A DNA stretch of 64,000 bases from an uncultured Verrucomicrobiales bacterium (GCA_937969495.1 CALBVY010000013.1:33588-97587); one strand, 5' to 3'. Positions 8,912 through 19,656 are shown, counted from the stretch's first letter. Notes: a model not told the origin generated them from the letters alone. Program-made: numbers and translations.

Positions 8912-10432
8912 ATGAAACATAAAATAAAATTACCTAAACATATACTCGCCCTTCCATTAACGGCCTCCTTATCCATCATAGCAGGCGGCCAAATGGAAGC
9001 TGCAACAGGGTCTGATCAAATCATAGGTGCCAATACCGGCGATTACCTAAAGGGCTCTACCGTTGGACACGGCTGGGAAGTTACTGGTGCTGCTAATGTG
9101 GCTTTAGCTCAAGGAAATGCAGATTCCTTAGCTTATTCACTCCAAGGCCTAGCAACTTACGAAGGCCCAGTATGGGAAGGTCTTGTAGGAGCTGATTACC
9201 TCTACTCTGAGAATAATGATACCGTCACCACGGACTCCCTACGCATCTTTGGTCAAGGCCAGCGTCTGCTGACAGATCGTTTCTACCTTGGTCTTGCCGG
9301 TTCTTATTTACGTGATGATTTAGCCGATCTTGACTACCGATTTGATGCAGCAGCTGTGCTCGGCTACCACGTGATCAAAAATGATCGCACCAAGCTTTCT
9401 TTGGAGTTTGGTCCAGGTTATGCATGGCAGTCACAAGGAGATATAAAGGATGACTTTGCTACCATTCGTTTTGCGGAACGCTTTGAGCATAAGATCAGCT
9501 CACGTTCAAAACTTTGGCAAAGTGCTATTTACACACCCAATATTGATGATTTTTCTGACTACCAGCTGACTTTGGACGCCGGAATTGACACTCAGATCAG
9601 CGCGCATTGGGCGGTGAGAACGAGCGCTCGTTATATGTATGACAGCACCCCCACTGGCACTAATGACAAGGGTGATTTCGCCTTACTCTTTGGACTTGCT
9701 TACTCATTGGGAGGCTTCCCAGATTCAACCGCTCCAGAAGGACGCGCTACACTGAAAGCTGATAAGAAAGAAGAAGCCGCTGACGCTCTGGGCTGGACAA
9801 CTACCGCTGCACTTGGCGTTTCTGTCGCCAAAGGCAACTCAGATAGCCTTCAGGTATCACTTGCTTATGACACAGCATACCGTAGTGAGAGTGACGAGTT
9901 TTTCTTCAACGCAGGATATTCCTACGGAGAAAATGATGGATTGACTGCTTCAGATGCTCTCTATGCAAGCATTCGTTATAACCGACTTCTCAATCAAAGA
10001 AGCTACTTCGGTGTTGGCACCAGCTTCCTGCGCGATGACCTAGCCGGTGTAAACTACCGCTTTACGCCAAATGCCTTATTGGGACACTACTTTATTAAAA
10101 ATGAAACAATGACGCTAGCTCTCGAAGGAGGCCCAGCATATGTTATCGAAGAGGTTAATGGTGTCTCAGACAGCTACTTTGCCGTTCGGGTCGCGGAGCG
10201 TTTCACTTGGAATGCTTCTTCTAACGTTACCTTCAATCAAGCTGCTATCCTTGACCTTGATCCTAAGAATACAGACAACTACCTCCTCACTGTCAGCGCA
10301 TACTTAGATGTCGATATCACAGAGAACTTAGCATGGCGCCTTAGCGGTGCTTGGAATTACGATAACGAACCAGCCGCAGGGCTAGAAAAGGAAGATCTAA
10401 CACTAACTTCCGGTATCGCGATCAAATTCTAG
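8912..10432 (+). CDS. Outer-membrane beta-barrel-like protein with two tandem DUF481 domains
   Basis: Signal peptide then two similar halves (GWEVTGAANVALAQGNADSLAYSLQ.../GWTTTAALGVSVAKGNSDSLQVSLA...; YLGLAGSYLRDDLADLDYRF/YFGVGTSFLRDDLAGVNYRF). Confidence 0.85.
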   Translation: MKHKIKLPKHILALPLTASLSIIAGGQMEAATGSDQIIGANTGDYLKGSTVGHGWEVTGAANVALAQGNADSLAYSLQGLATYEGPVWEGLVGADYLYSENNDTVTTDSLRIFGQGQRLLTDRFYLGLAGSYLRDDLADLDYRFDAAAVLGYHVIKNDRTKLSLEFGPGYAWQSQGDIKDDFATIRFAERFEHKISSRSKLWQSAIYTPNIDDFSDYQLTLDAGIDTQISAHWAVRTSARYMYDSTPTGTNDKGDFALLFGLAYSLGGFPDSTAPEGRATLKADKKEEAADALGWTTTAALGVSVAKGNSDSLQVSLAYDTAYRSESDEFFFNAGYSYGENDGLTASDALYASIRYNRLLNQRSYFGVGTSFLRDDLAGVNYRFTPNALLGHYFIKNETMTLALEGGPAYVIEEVNGVSDSYFAVRVAERFTWNASSNVTFNQAAILDLDPKNTDNYLLTVSAYLDVDITENLAWRLSGAWNYDNEPAAGLEKEDLTLTSGIAIKF

Positions 10433-10466
10433 TTAATAATTCGTCATCAAGACGAGCTTTCTACTC

Positions 10467-10500
10467 AAAGGCCACTCATAACGAGTGGCCTTTGTTTTTT
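10467..10500 (+). terminator. Rho-independent terminator
   Basis: AAAGGCCACTC-ATAAC-GAGTGGCCTTT followed by GTTTTTT. Confidence 0.85.
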
Positions 10501-10508
10501 TGCCTTTG

Positions 10509-10687
10509 AACCCAGATTATGCATTGGATTTTGAAGGAAATGCTGTCAGGTCAATAAACACAAGTCCTCAGCGCCTATTTTTCGATGAAAGCGATGTCAC
10601 CCCATCGGTGAATTGAAAAATTGGCGGACGGACTTGTGTTTGAAGAGATGGCGGCATTTCTCGGAATCTAAATGCATATTCTGGGTT
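10509..10687. repeat. Nested inverted-repeat element, copy A
   Basis: Outer arms AACCCAGATTATGCATTGGATTT and AATCTAAATGCATATTCTGGGTT; inner arms AAACACAAGTCC (10556-10567) and GGACTTGTGTTT (10630-10641). Confidence 0.75.
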
Positions 10688-10748
10688 GAACTCAGATGGT
10701 GTATCAATACCCTTGCCTAGGGAGCGAATACAGCAATAGTCACGCGCT

Positions 10749-11438
10749 ATGCCCCCCTCCTATATTGAGCTGGATCAAACCAATCTACCCGATGGCAGCT
10801 TACTCGCCTTGTATTATCAGGACGGAGATTTTGTCCTAGAATACAATGGCTTAGAGTTAATGAGCACCAATCTCACGTGGTCTGAGCAGATGCTAGCTGA
10901 TCTAGGCTGTGTTAGCCTGCTGGAAGGAGCGGAGAACCGACCACAACACCCGCGAATACTCATCGGCGGCTTGGGTATGGGATTCACTCTCAAACGAGTT
11001 CTCGAGTTAGTGGGCTCACCTGCCACTGTCGATGTTGCGGAGTTAATGAGTCAGGTCATTGAATGGAATCGCACCTATCTCACAGAACATAATGGCCCCT
11101 TACTCGATGACCCTAGGACTAATGTCATTCTAGCAGATCTCTTCGACTGCCTTGGTGACAAGGATACTTATGATGCCATCCTAATTGATATTGATGACAC
11201 CCCTGATGCGGTAATTACCAAAGATAATATCAAGCTCTACACACCAAGCTTTCTCGCGCTGCTACGCAAATCACTGAATCCCGGTGGCTGCCTAGCCTAC
11301 TGGATGGCAGAGCCTTCACCGAAACTGGAGATGGCACTTAAAAAAGCCGGCTTCAGCGTAGAAACCCACCCTGCAAAGCCTCACGAGCACTCGGAAGAAA
11401 ACTGGCACCGAATCTACGTCGCTCGCTTGAGTTCTTAG
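10749..11438 (+). CDS. Spermidine synthase-like SAM-dependent methyltransferase
   Basis: GGLGMGFTLKRVLE motif and DAILIDIDDTPD segment of spermine/spermidine synthase-like proteins. Confidence 0.7.
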   Translation: MPPSYIELDQTNLPDGSLLALYYQDGDFVLEYNGLELMSTNLTWSEQMLADLGCVSLLEGAENRPQHPRILIGGLGMGFTLKRVLELVGSPATVDVAELMSQVIEWNRTYLTEHNGPLLDDPRTNVILADLFDCLGDKDTYDAILIDIDDTPDAVITKDNIKLYTPSFLALLRKSLNPGGCLAYWMAEPSPKLEMALKKAGFSVETHPAKPHEHSEENWHRIYVARLSS

Positions 11439-11446
11439 AACCACAT

Positions 11447-12157
11447 CTATGCGATATTCGTGAAGACCGCTTGCACATCATCGTCTTCCTCAAGTTTATC
11501 GATGAGCGCTTCCACCTCCTCGATCTGGGCTTCGCTTAGCTCAACAGGGCTATTTGCGATGCGTTGGAGGTTAGCTTTAAAACCTTGAATGCCCATGTCC
11601 TCACACGCTTTGGTAAGATCTCCGAAGCTAGTAAATTCACCGTAAATAGTGACATGCCCATCTTGCTCGTCCATTTCCTCCAGTCCAAAATCAATTAAAT
11701 TCAGCTCCACCTCTTCAAGGTCAATATCATCGGTTTTTTCAAATTCGATGACTGCCTTGCGAGTAAACATAAAATCGAGGGAGCCGCTATTCACCACTTG
11801 ACCGTTGTTTTTATTAAAAACGGTTTTTACATTGGCCACCGTACGGGTGCTATTATCAGTGGCACATTCTACCCAGATGAGTGCACCGTGTGGACCTTTG
11901 CCCTCGTAGCTAATCTCGTCATAGTTGGCGGCATCAGCTGCGGTGGCGCGCTTAATTGCCTTCTCAATGTTATCCTTGGGCATGTTTTGCGCCTTGGCAT
12001 TATTGATCGCTGTTTTAAGAGCTGTGTTTGAATTGGGATCTGAACCACCGGCCTTGGCTGCCATGGTGATGATTTTACCCAGCTTGGGGTAAAGTCGTGA
12101 CATTTCTCCCCAGCGTTTTTCTTTTCCTGCGCGGCGCGCTTCAAATGCTCTTCCCAT
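11447..12157 (-). CDS. YebC/PmpR family regulator
   Basis: Start MGRAFEARRAGKEKRWGEMSRLYPKLGKIITMAAKAGG at 12157; LIWVECATDNSTRTVANVKTVFNKNNG. Confidence 0.93.
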   Translation of the reverse strand: MGRAFEARRAGKEKRWGEMSRLYPKLGKIITMAAKAGGSDPNSNTALKTAINNAKAQNMPKDNIEKAIKRATAADAANYDEISYEGKGPHGALIWVECATDNSTRTVANVKTVFNKNNGQVVNSGSLDFMFTRKAVIEFEKTDDIDLEEVELNLIDFGLEEMDEQDGHVTIYGEFTSFGDLTKACEDMGIQGFKANLQRIANSPVELSEAQIEEVEALIDKLEEDDDVQAVFTNIA

Positions 12158-12234
12158 GGTAAAAATTGATAGTTTCGTTGCTGCAGAGACCATAGTGATT
12201 CCGCTCAGATGCTCAAGCATTCATTAGCTAAGCA

Positions 12235-14931
12235 TTACGGCTGACAGAAGATGATACGCAGTGAGTCGAGACGAAGACGCGACTTGGAAATACTCTGATG
12301 CAGAGCTTCTCTCTGGTTTCTTAAGGCATGAATCTCCTGCTCACTCACGTGGTCATTGATCTCCCCAAGTGCCACAAGACGATCAATTTCCCTGCCTAAA
12401 TAAGCATCTGACTCCGCCACCGCAGCTGTGATGACACGCTGCATTTCCATATTGGCTATCTCACGGCACTTCTCGAGCATCATTGGAATCATCTCCCGGC
12501 GGAATTTTTCCTGCTCAAGAAGTTTGTGTAAATTCCCTACTCGGAGAGTCTCCGCAGTGAGACTAGGTGAGGATGTTTGATCAGCCCCGCTATGATCTAC
12601 CTGTACCCGAATAGGTGTGGTAGGTAGGAACCGATCCACATGCAGCTGTGCTGGCGCCACACACTCCACCACTGAAAACGTCTCTAGCAGAATCCCTTTA
12701 TTAGGCGCACCTTCCCAAACACCAAAAGATGCATTCCCTGCCTCAGAGGTAAGTAGTAACTCAAGCGCTGTACGCGCCACTGGATGATCCCAGCTCATAA
12801 AGGCTGCATCCTCACGCGAAAGGGCACGCGCGCGATCAAAGGTAACATTCAGTCCATCATCTGGCAGTGCCGGAAAAGCATCGGTAATTAGATGCCCTGG
12901 AAGTAGTAAATAGGAACGCCTCACTAACTCCTCCACATGCAAACCAAAGTGATCCCACAGGCGCAGCAGAAACTCCTCCGATTTACTATCCGCATCCATC
13001 GCTGCCATCTGACCAATGACTTCTGCGGCTTTACCTGGCCGGCTCGAATTTATTTCCAATAATTTATCATAACCTCGCTGAAGCTTCAGACCGATACGCT
13101 TGCAGCACTGCTGGGATTTCCCAATAAAATCATCCAGCGCATCCGTATCCTCTGGCACCCCACCCAGCTCACGTAGAATCTCCGTAGCCCCGTGTAAACT
13201 ACGCTCAAAAGCATTTAATCCCTCATGATACCAACGCGCGAGAAACTCACCGCGTGTACCTTCTTCATAGGGCACGTGGATGTTAATTGTCTCTGTCTGG
13301 CCAATTCTGTCCAGCCTACCAATGCGCTGTTCTAACAATTCAGGATCATCTGGGAGATCAAAGAGCACTAGATGATGCGCAAACTGGAAATTACGTCCCT
13401 CACTACCAATCTCAGAACAGATCAAAATCCTCGCCCCCTCTTCTTCAGAGAAATACGCTGCCGAGCGATCGCGCTGTAGCAGCGTCATACCCTCATGGAA
13501 ATGCGCGCAGTTGATATTAATAATCTCTTGTAACTTCTCAGAAATCTCCTCCGCCATTTCGCGAGTTTTACAGATCAGTAACACCTTGGCCTCATCAAGC
13601 CGTTTTAAAAACCCCACCAGCCACTGAATTTTACCTTCTTCTACAGCATACAAATGCGCCTTACGCTCAGGGAACCCCTGCAAGGCATTACGCGTATTTC
13701 TGAACATCACACGCCCAGTGCCAAAGGCATCAAGAAGCTCACAGATCAATGGCTCACGCGCAGATTCATCACCCCCATCAAGTGCTAGGCAGTGCTCGTG
13801 CACACGCGCAGACTGAGAAGTAAATAGATCACGATCTTCAGCACTCAGTGGCTCACCATCATGGAGCCTCCCCACAGCCTCCGCTACAGCTTCATACTGC
13901 TCAGCTTCAGCTTGGAATTTTTGCAGATCGACATATCGCTCAGGATCTAACAATCTAAGCCTAGCAAAGTGCCCTTCAGCACCCAGCTGCCTGGGCGTAG
14001 CTGTTAGCAGAAGCAATCCCTCGGTGCGCTGTGCCAGTGACTCCACCACCTCATAGGCAGAGCTGGACTCTTGTTCAGACCACTCAAGATGGTGCGCCTC
14101 ATCCACAATCAGTAGATCCCAGCCAGCCTCAATGACCTGCTGCGAACGTTTCTTATTTTCAGCAAGAAAGCCCACGCTACACAAGACCAACTGACTATCG
14201 AGAAAAGGATTCTCTCCATCTGTCTCAATGGATCTACATCGCTCTTCATCAAAGAGGCTAAAAAGTAAATTAAACCTCCGTAGTAACTCCACAAACCACT
14301 GATGCAGTAGAGGCTCTGGCACAAGGATCAACACCCGATCCGCACGCCCCGTTAGATGTAGCCGATGCATAATCAAGCACGCCTCAATGGTTTTCCCCAA
14401 GCCCACCTCATCTGCTAATAAAACACGAGGTGCCAATCGTGAGGAGACTTCACTAGCAATAGAAATCTGGTGGGGTATCAGGTCCACCCGTCCACCCACA
14501 AAGCCACGCACAGGAGACTGCATCACCTCACACTGACGCTGCAGCGCATCCACACGGAGATCATAGGTATGAAGATCATCGATACGGCCTGCGAGCAAGC
14601 GATCTTCTGGTCGGCTAAAGCTCATGGTATCTGCCAGCTGCGCCTCCGCAATCTCACGTCCATCACAGAGGTAGACTAAAAGTTTTTCTCGCACCTCTAC
14701 TGAATCAATTTCCAGTATCTCACCTTCGTGAGTTTCCAGCTGTTCTCCTGGCTTAAGCTGCACACGACGTAGTGGCGCACTCTCCAGAGCATACTGGCGC
14801 TGTTCATTCGCCGCAGGAAACATCACCTCCACACGCTTAAATTCTACCTTAAGCATAATGCCAAGTCCTAGCTCAGGCTCTGTTTCACTAATCCAGCGTT
14901 GTCCTGGGGCGATGTTCAAATTTGTATCCAT
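12235..14931 (-). CDS. rapA: SNF2-family helicase, RapA-like
   Basis: LLADEVGLGKTIEACLIMHRL, DEAHHLEW, SEIGSEGRNFQFAHHLVLFDLPDDPELLEQRIGRLDRIGQ. Confidence 0.9.
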   Translation of the reverse strand: MDTNLNIAPGQRWISETEPELGLGIMLKVEFKRVEVMFPAANEQRQYALESAPLRRVQLKPGEQLETHEGEILEIDSVEVREKLLVYLCDGREIAEAQLADTMSFSRPEDRLLAGRIDDLHTYDLRVDALQRQCEVMQSPVRGFVGGRVDLIPHQISIASEVSSRLAPRVLLADEVGLGKTIEACLIMHRLHLTGRADRVLILVPEPLLHQWFVELLRRFNLLFSLFDEERCRSIETDGENPFLDSQLVLCSVGFLAENKKRSQQVIEAGWDLLIVDEAHHLEWSEQESSSAYEVVESLAQRTEGLLLLTATPRQLGAEGHFARLRLLDPERYVDLQKFQAEAEQYEAVAEAVGRLHDGEPLSAEDRDLFTSQSARVHEHCLALDGGDESAREPLICELLDAFGTGRVMFRNTRNALQGFPERKAHLYAVEEGKIQWLVGFLKRLDEAKVLLICKTREMAEEISEKLQEIININCAHFHEGMTLLQRDRSAAYFSEEEGARILICSEIGSEGRNFQFAHHLVLFDLPDDPELLEQRIGRLDRIGQTETINIHVPYEEGTRGEFLARWYHEGLNAFERSLHGATEILRELGGVPEDTDALDDFIGKSQQCCKRIGLKLQRGYDKLLEINSSRPGKAAEVIGQMAAMDADSKSEEFLLRLWDHFGLHVEELVRRSYLLLPGHLITDAFPALPDDGLNVTFDRARALSREDAAFMSWDHPVARTALELLLTSEAGNASFGVWEGAPNKGILLETFSVVECVAPAQLHVDRFLPTTPIRVQVDHSGADQTSSPSLTAETLRVGNLHKLLEQEKFRREMIPMMLEKCREIANMEMQRVITAAVAESDAYLGREIDRLVALGEINDHVSEQEIHALRNQREALHQSISKSRLRLDSLRIIFCQP

Positions 14932-15040
14932 AAGAGAAGTCGGCGGAGGCTACAGAGATATTATCATCCCGCAAGAAAATCATAACACACACGAGTGCAA
15001 AAAGCATGACAAGAGCCAGACCCTCCGTATAGTCCGCCGC

Positions 15041-16924
15041 ATGTCCGATTCCATTGCCAGCGCTAGTGAACTTTGCGTGAGTTATAGCTCCCACACCGTA
15101 TTAGATGGTGCCACCCTTGCCATCCAACAAGGAGATCGCATTGGCCTCGTTGGACGCAACGGCTGCGGCAAATCCACTTTCCTAAAAATTCTCGCTGGTG
15201 AAAATGTCGGCGATAGTGGTGAAGTGACCCGCAAGCGCGGACTCGTCACTGGCTACTTACCACAGAATTTTGAGCTCAATGACGAGGCCAACGTCATCGA
15301 TAATGTGCTCTCTGGCGTCCAGCACGTGCTGGATATGATAGAGGAGTATGAAGACCCTACCACCAATGATGATCGGAGTGCTGAGCTTCTCGATCTCATC
15401 ACCCACCATGAAGGTTGGGAGCTGGAACACCGTGCGCAAAGCTTACTCACCAACCTCCACGCACCGGATGCACAGAGCATCGTAGGTCCACTTTCTGGTG
15501 GTGAAAAACGCCGCGTGGCACTCTGCCGCGCCCTCCTTTCCCAGCCAGACTTCCTCATTCTCGATGAGCCTACTAACCACCTCGACACCGGCTCTATCGA
15601 GTGGCTTGAGCAGTTTCTCTCTCGTTACAGCGGCACCTGTTTATTTGTAACTCACGATCGCTACTTCCTCGATCGGATTGCCAATCGCATCGTAGAAATC
15701 CGCCGTGGAAAATGTGATAGCTACCAAGGCAACTACACCGAATACCTCCTCTCTCGCGCTGAGCGCGATATGGCCGAAGCACGCAACGAACACAAACGCC
15801 AACGCTTCCTAAGCCGTGAGCTCGAATGGGTGCGCCGTGGCCCGAAAGCCAGAACAACGAAGGCAAAAGACCGGATGGATCGCTACTTCGAAATCGCCGA
15901 TCAAGAAGCACCAGAGCAGGAGCTCGATGTCGATCTCATCATCCCACAGGCTCCTAAGTTAGGAAATAAAATCATCGATGCCCGCGGTGTCGGAATGAGC
16001 TTTGGCGAGAATCGCCTTTTTTCCGATGTGAGCCTCTCCCTCGAAGGCGGACAACGTCTCGGCGTGGTCGGGCGCAATGGCATGGGCAAGTCCACGCTTT
16101 TAAAAATCATCCTAGGCCAGCTCGCCCCACTCGAAGGCACCGTCGAAATAGGCATGAAGACGGAGATCAACTTCATTGATCAAAACCGCCTCATGTTAGA
16201 CGATGATAAATCTGTTTTTGAAGAAGTAGGAGAAGGCCAGGAAAATGTTCGCCTAGGTGATGAAACCATCGGACTCCGCGCCTACCTCCGCCGCTTCCTC
16301 TTCACCGAAGAGCGTATCAACACCAAGATCAATCTACTCAGCGGAGGAGAACGTAGTCGCGTCATGTTAGCTAAGATCCTCAAGCGCGGTGGAAACGTAT
16401 TAGTATTAGATGAACCAACTAACGATCTCGATCTCAATACCCTCAGACTCCTCGAAGAAGCTCTCCTAGCCTTTCAAGGAAGCGTCATCGTAGTCAGTCA
16501 CGATCGTTATTTCCTCAACCGAGTCTGCACAGACATCCTCGCATTTGAGGGTGATGGCATCGTGGATTACCAAGTAGGAAACTATGATTACTACTTAGAA
16601 AAAAAAGCCGCACGTGAGGCCACTGCGGCGAGCTACAAAACGGTTTCCAAAAAATCAAAGCCCAAGCCTCAGAAAGAACGCCCCCGTAAACTCAAGTGGG
16701 CCGAAGAACGTGAACTAGAAACGATAGAGGAAACAATTATGGCCGCCGAAGAAAACGTCGCCCGCTTAGAAGCTATCTTCACCGCACCTGACTTCTACGA
16801 AAAATATGCTGACACCTGGCAGGAGCTAGAGGCAGAGCTAAAAGCAGCCAAAGAAAAAGTCCCCAGCCTATACACTCGCTGGGAAGAACTAGCGGCCATC
16901 AAGAAGGCGGCAGAGGAACAGTAA
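15041..16924 (+). CDS. ABC-F family ATPase (Uup-like)
   Basis: Two Walker A (GRNGCGKSTFLK, GRNGMGKSTLLK) and two LSGGE signatures; start ATG 15041. Confidence 0.93.
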   Translation: MSDSIASASELCVSYSSHTVLDGATLAIQQGDRIGLVGRNGCGKSTFLKILAGENVGDSGEVTRKRGLVTGYLPQNFELNDEANVIDNVLSGVQHVLDMIEEYEDPTTNDDRSAELLDLITHHEGWELEHRAQSLLTNLHAPDAQSIVGPLSGGEKRRVALCRALLSQPDFLILDEPTNHLDTGSIEWLEQFLSRYSGTCLFVTHDRYFLDRIANRIVEIRRGKCDSYQGNYTEYLLSRAERDMAEARNEHKRQRFLSRELEWVRRGPKARTTKAKDRMDRYFEIADQEAPEQELDVDLIIPQAPKLGNKIIDARGVGMSFGENRLFSDVSLSLEGGQRLGVVGRNGMGKSTLLKIILGQLAPLEGTVEIGMKTEINFIDQNRLMLDDDKSVFEEVGEGQENVRLGDETIGLRAYLRRFLFTEERINTKINLLSGGERSRVMLAKILKRGGNVLVLDEPTNDLDLNTLRLLEEALLAFQGSVIVVSHDRYFLNRVCTDILAFEGDGIVDYQVGNYDYYLEKKAAREATAASYKTVSKKSKPKPQKERPRKLKWAEERELETIEETIMAAEENVARLEAIFTAPDFYEKYADTWQELEAELKAAKEKVPSLYTRWEELAAIKKAAEEQ

Positions 16925-17161
16925 ATTGATCCCAACCCACAAGCCCCACCACCAAAAACGAGGAAGACAACAGTGATCAAGGGCTATAAAAACCTAACCA
17001 TCCGATAGGTGTTTGATCCTCATTCTATTATCAAAACAACCGAAACAGAATTCCTCAGAGAAAAAGCCGAGAGTTCCAAAGCAAAAGCATCGATAGTTTA
17101 GTTAAACAGAATCTCAATGTTCAAGATTGCTTACTAACTGATTTCACATTATAATAAACTC

Positions 17162-18445
17162 ATGAAATTCATCGTCTCTCTGTGTTGTCTTTTATTACAG
17201 ATTACTATGCCTCTTTCTGCTAACCCTACTTCCTCGCGGATGTGGGAAGCGAGCACCGGACATAAGCTCAAAGCTTCCGCCTTACAGGTGAAAGACGGCA
17301 AAGTACACCTTAAAAAAGATGATGGTAAGACCATCCAAGTGCCTCTAAATAAGCTGACTGAAGAGGATCAAAACTTCCTGAAAGAGCACTTTAAGCTCTC
17401 TGAGAAAACCACCCTAGCTGATTCTAGTAACTCTGAAATTCTGGAGAATCCTCCTCATCCACTAGGCGTGATCAGTGGCCCCATAGAAGCTAATGGTGGC
17501 TCAACATACTATGTCTACCTCCCTAAAAGCCTCAAAAAAAACCGTCAGGCTCCATTGCTTTTTTATACCAATTCTGGTGGTGGTAAGCCAAATCTTATCA
17601 AGCGGCTAACTCAATATGCTGATTTATTCGGCTGGGTATTTGCCATTTCTGTCGATTCATCCAACAAAGCAGGATGGGACAAAAATACCAAAAACTGCAC
17701 TAACTGTCTGGAACACATTCTAAGCACCCTTCCTGTCGATGAAGAGAGAATCCACTACACAGGGAACTCTGGTGGTGGTGCGCAAGCATTCGTGAATACA
17801 CAGATCAAAAAAGCCTATGGAGTGATGCCCAATGTTGGCTACATCCCAAGTGGGGTGAATGCGCGCACTAAGGTCGTCTATGGTCTGGGAGGCGGCTATG
17901 ATTACAATCGGTACCTCACTGCCCATGCTGCGCATCAATACAAAAAAAATGGATTCCACCGGATGTCAGAAGGTGGTCACTCTGGCACTCCTCTTGATCA
18001 TCGCGGTGATGGTATATTCTGGATGCACTGCAAATTCCTTGGCAAGGCAAAGAGCGATCACTCTGATGAAGCTAAAGACTTTGAGTTATCTACGCTCAAT
18101 TGGCTAAATCAGCTCAAAAGTACAAACCCACAGCGAGCCTACTCAAATGGTATCTTTTTCAAAGAAATCTATGCACCATCGGGAGCCAATGCAAAGGCGT
18201 TGGAAAGCTTACTCAACGAACTGAAAAAAACTGAAACCAATGTCTTATATCATGAAGGATTGTTAGGAATCGATCAACATTCAGGGAAATATTTTGTAGA
18301 ATTTGGGGAAGCAGGAGGCTCAAAATTTGGCCATACATCTAACTCCTCCATCAAAGCCGCAGAGAAAATGCAGCAGAAGTATGGACATATCCCTGCCATT
18401 AATAAAGTTCTTGAAGCTATTAAGAAAAAAACCGTCAACAAATAG
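17162..18445 (+). CDS. Secreted SHD1-domain and hydrolase-like protein
   Basis: Signal peptide; SHD1-like MWEASTGHKLKASALQVKDGKVHLKKDDGKTIQVPLNKLTEEDQNFLK; GNSGGGAQA nucleophile-elbow-like motif. Confidence 0.65.
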   Translation: MKFIVSLCCLLLQITMPLSANPTSSRMWEASTGHKLKASALQVKDGKVHLKKDDGKTIQVPLNKLTEEDQNFLKEHFKLSEKTTLADSSNSEILENPPHPLGVISGPIEANGGSTYYVYLPKSLKKNRQAPLLFYTNSGGGKPNLIKRLTQYADLFGWVFAISVDSSNKAGWDKNTKNCTNCLEHILSTLPVDEERIHYTGNSGGGAQAFVNTQIKKAYGVMPNVGYIPSGVNARTKVVYGLGGGYDYNRYLTAHAAHQYKKNGFHRMSEGGHSGTPLDHRGDGIFWMHCKFLGKAKSDHSDEAKDFELSTLNWLNQLKSTNPQRAYSNGIFFKEIYAPSGANAKALESLLNELKKTETNVLYHEGLLGIDQHSGKYFVEFGEAGGSKFGHTSNSSIKAAEKMQQKYGHIPAINKVLEAIKKKTVNK

Positions 18446-18523
18446 CCCGCTTGCCTAAGCACAACATTCGGACTGAAAGTTCGCCGCGCGGATCATCACA
18501 CCATCGGTGCGCATCTGAAATTA

Positions 18524-19645
18524 TTAGATAGTGAGCTGGTAACTCTCAATGGCAGCACAGACTTCCGCCTCGTCATCTGTACAGAGTAACATCTCACCAT
18601 ATTTTTTCCCCTCAGCCAATTGACTAAGACAAGGGAAAAGCATGGTGTCCTCCATGTAGCGTTTCTTCCCTAGAAAAATCATCGGGCTAATCCAGTCAAA
18701 TGTCGCATAATGGTTCTGCGTAGCATCCATGAAGATCTCTTGCGTGGTCCCAGCACTGCCAGGAGCATAGACCACACCATAAGTAGCAATAGCCAGCAGA
18801 CCGTCCTCTCTTATACTATTAGAAAAATATTTCGCCACATGGCGAGAGAACAGATTAGTAGGCTCATGTCCGTAAAACCATGTAGGAATAGCCAAGCTAG
18901 AGCCACCAGAGGGATGAAGATCAATCACATCTTGGGCACGCTCCATATACCCATCATCGCTATACACTGGGCTGCGTGCAAGCATCTGAAGTGCTGTGTC
19001 CAGCACATCCTCCTCAGCATTTGCCATCCATGCACCTAAGTTAGCCGCCTCCATCATACCAGGGCCGCCGCCAGAAGCGATAAAGTAGCCTGCGCGTGTA
19101 AGCTGACGAGTGATGATAGCCACTTTTCGGAAATAAGGATCTGTCCTCGGAGTGCCGTGGCCGCCCATAATAGCCACTACCTTTTTCTTACCATCCCTCT
19201 CCACTCGACCTTCTAATAAATCACGTAAAGCATCATCCACCGCATGATCATGAATCCTCTGAGCAAGAGCCTCTAGCACATCAGGAGTGTTACCCCCCTT
19301 GGCATGAAAATGATCATAGATCTGCTTATCAACGCTCTGATCGGCACTAGGTGTCCAGCCGTTCATAAGCTCTTCTCTCGTGTATAACTGGCTCCTGTAG
19401 GGATCATACGGCAGATTTTTAAATCGAGGTAAAATCACAGCTCCGCGTTTAAGTAAGCTTTGTTCATCCACACGATCAGGGAAATGGCAGCCCATAAAGA
19501 CAGCACCTTCACATTCCAGAGTATTCCAGTCTATATCTACCCGAGTAAGATCGAGACCTTGCACTACAGCGCAGTTCAGCTGCCCCTGCTGGCGAGCTAG
19601 AGCCGAAAGATTATCGATTTCGCGAATGATGGAGCATGTTTTCAT
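18524..19645 (-). CDS. LOG/TIGR00730-like Rossmann-fold protein
   Basis: GGGPGMMEAANLGAW and PGSAGTTQEIFMDATQ motifs. Confidence 0.75.
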   Translation of the reverse strand: MKTCSIIREIDNLSALARQQGQLNCAVVQGLDLTRVDIDWNTLECEGAVFMGCHFPDRVDEQSLLKRGAVILPRFKNLPYDPYRSQLYTREELMNGWTPSADQSVDKQIYDHFHAKGGNTPDVLEALAQRIHDHAVDDALRDLLEGRVERDGKKKVVAIMGGHGTPRTDPYFRKVAIITRQLTRAGYFIASGGGPGMMEAANLGAWMANAEEDVLDTALQMLARSPVYSDDGYMERAQDVIDLHPSGGSSLAIPTWFYGHEPTNLFSRHVAKYFSNSIREDGLLAIATYGVVYAPGSAGTTQEIFMDATQNHYATFDWISPMIFLGKKRYMEDTMLFPCLSQLAEGKKYGEMLLCTDDEAEVCAAIESYQLTI

Positions 19646-19656
19646 AGTTTAAAAAG

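Noticed and set aside
12235-16924. Many small ORFs antisense to rapA and the ABC-F gene (and elsewhere antisense to ileS, serS, malQ)
   Set aside because: They lie fully inside well-supported genes on the opposite strand and show no recognisable motifs; treated as spurious.
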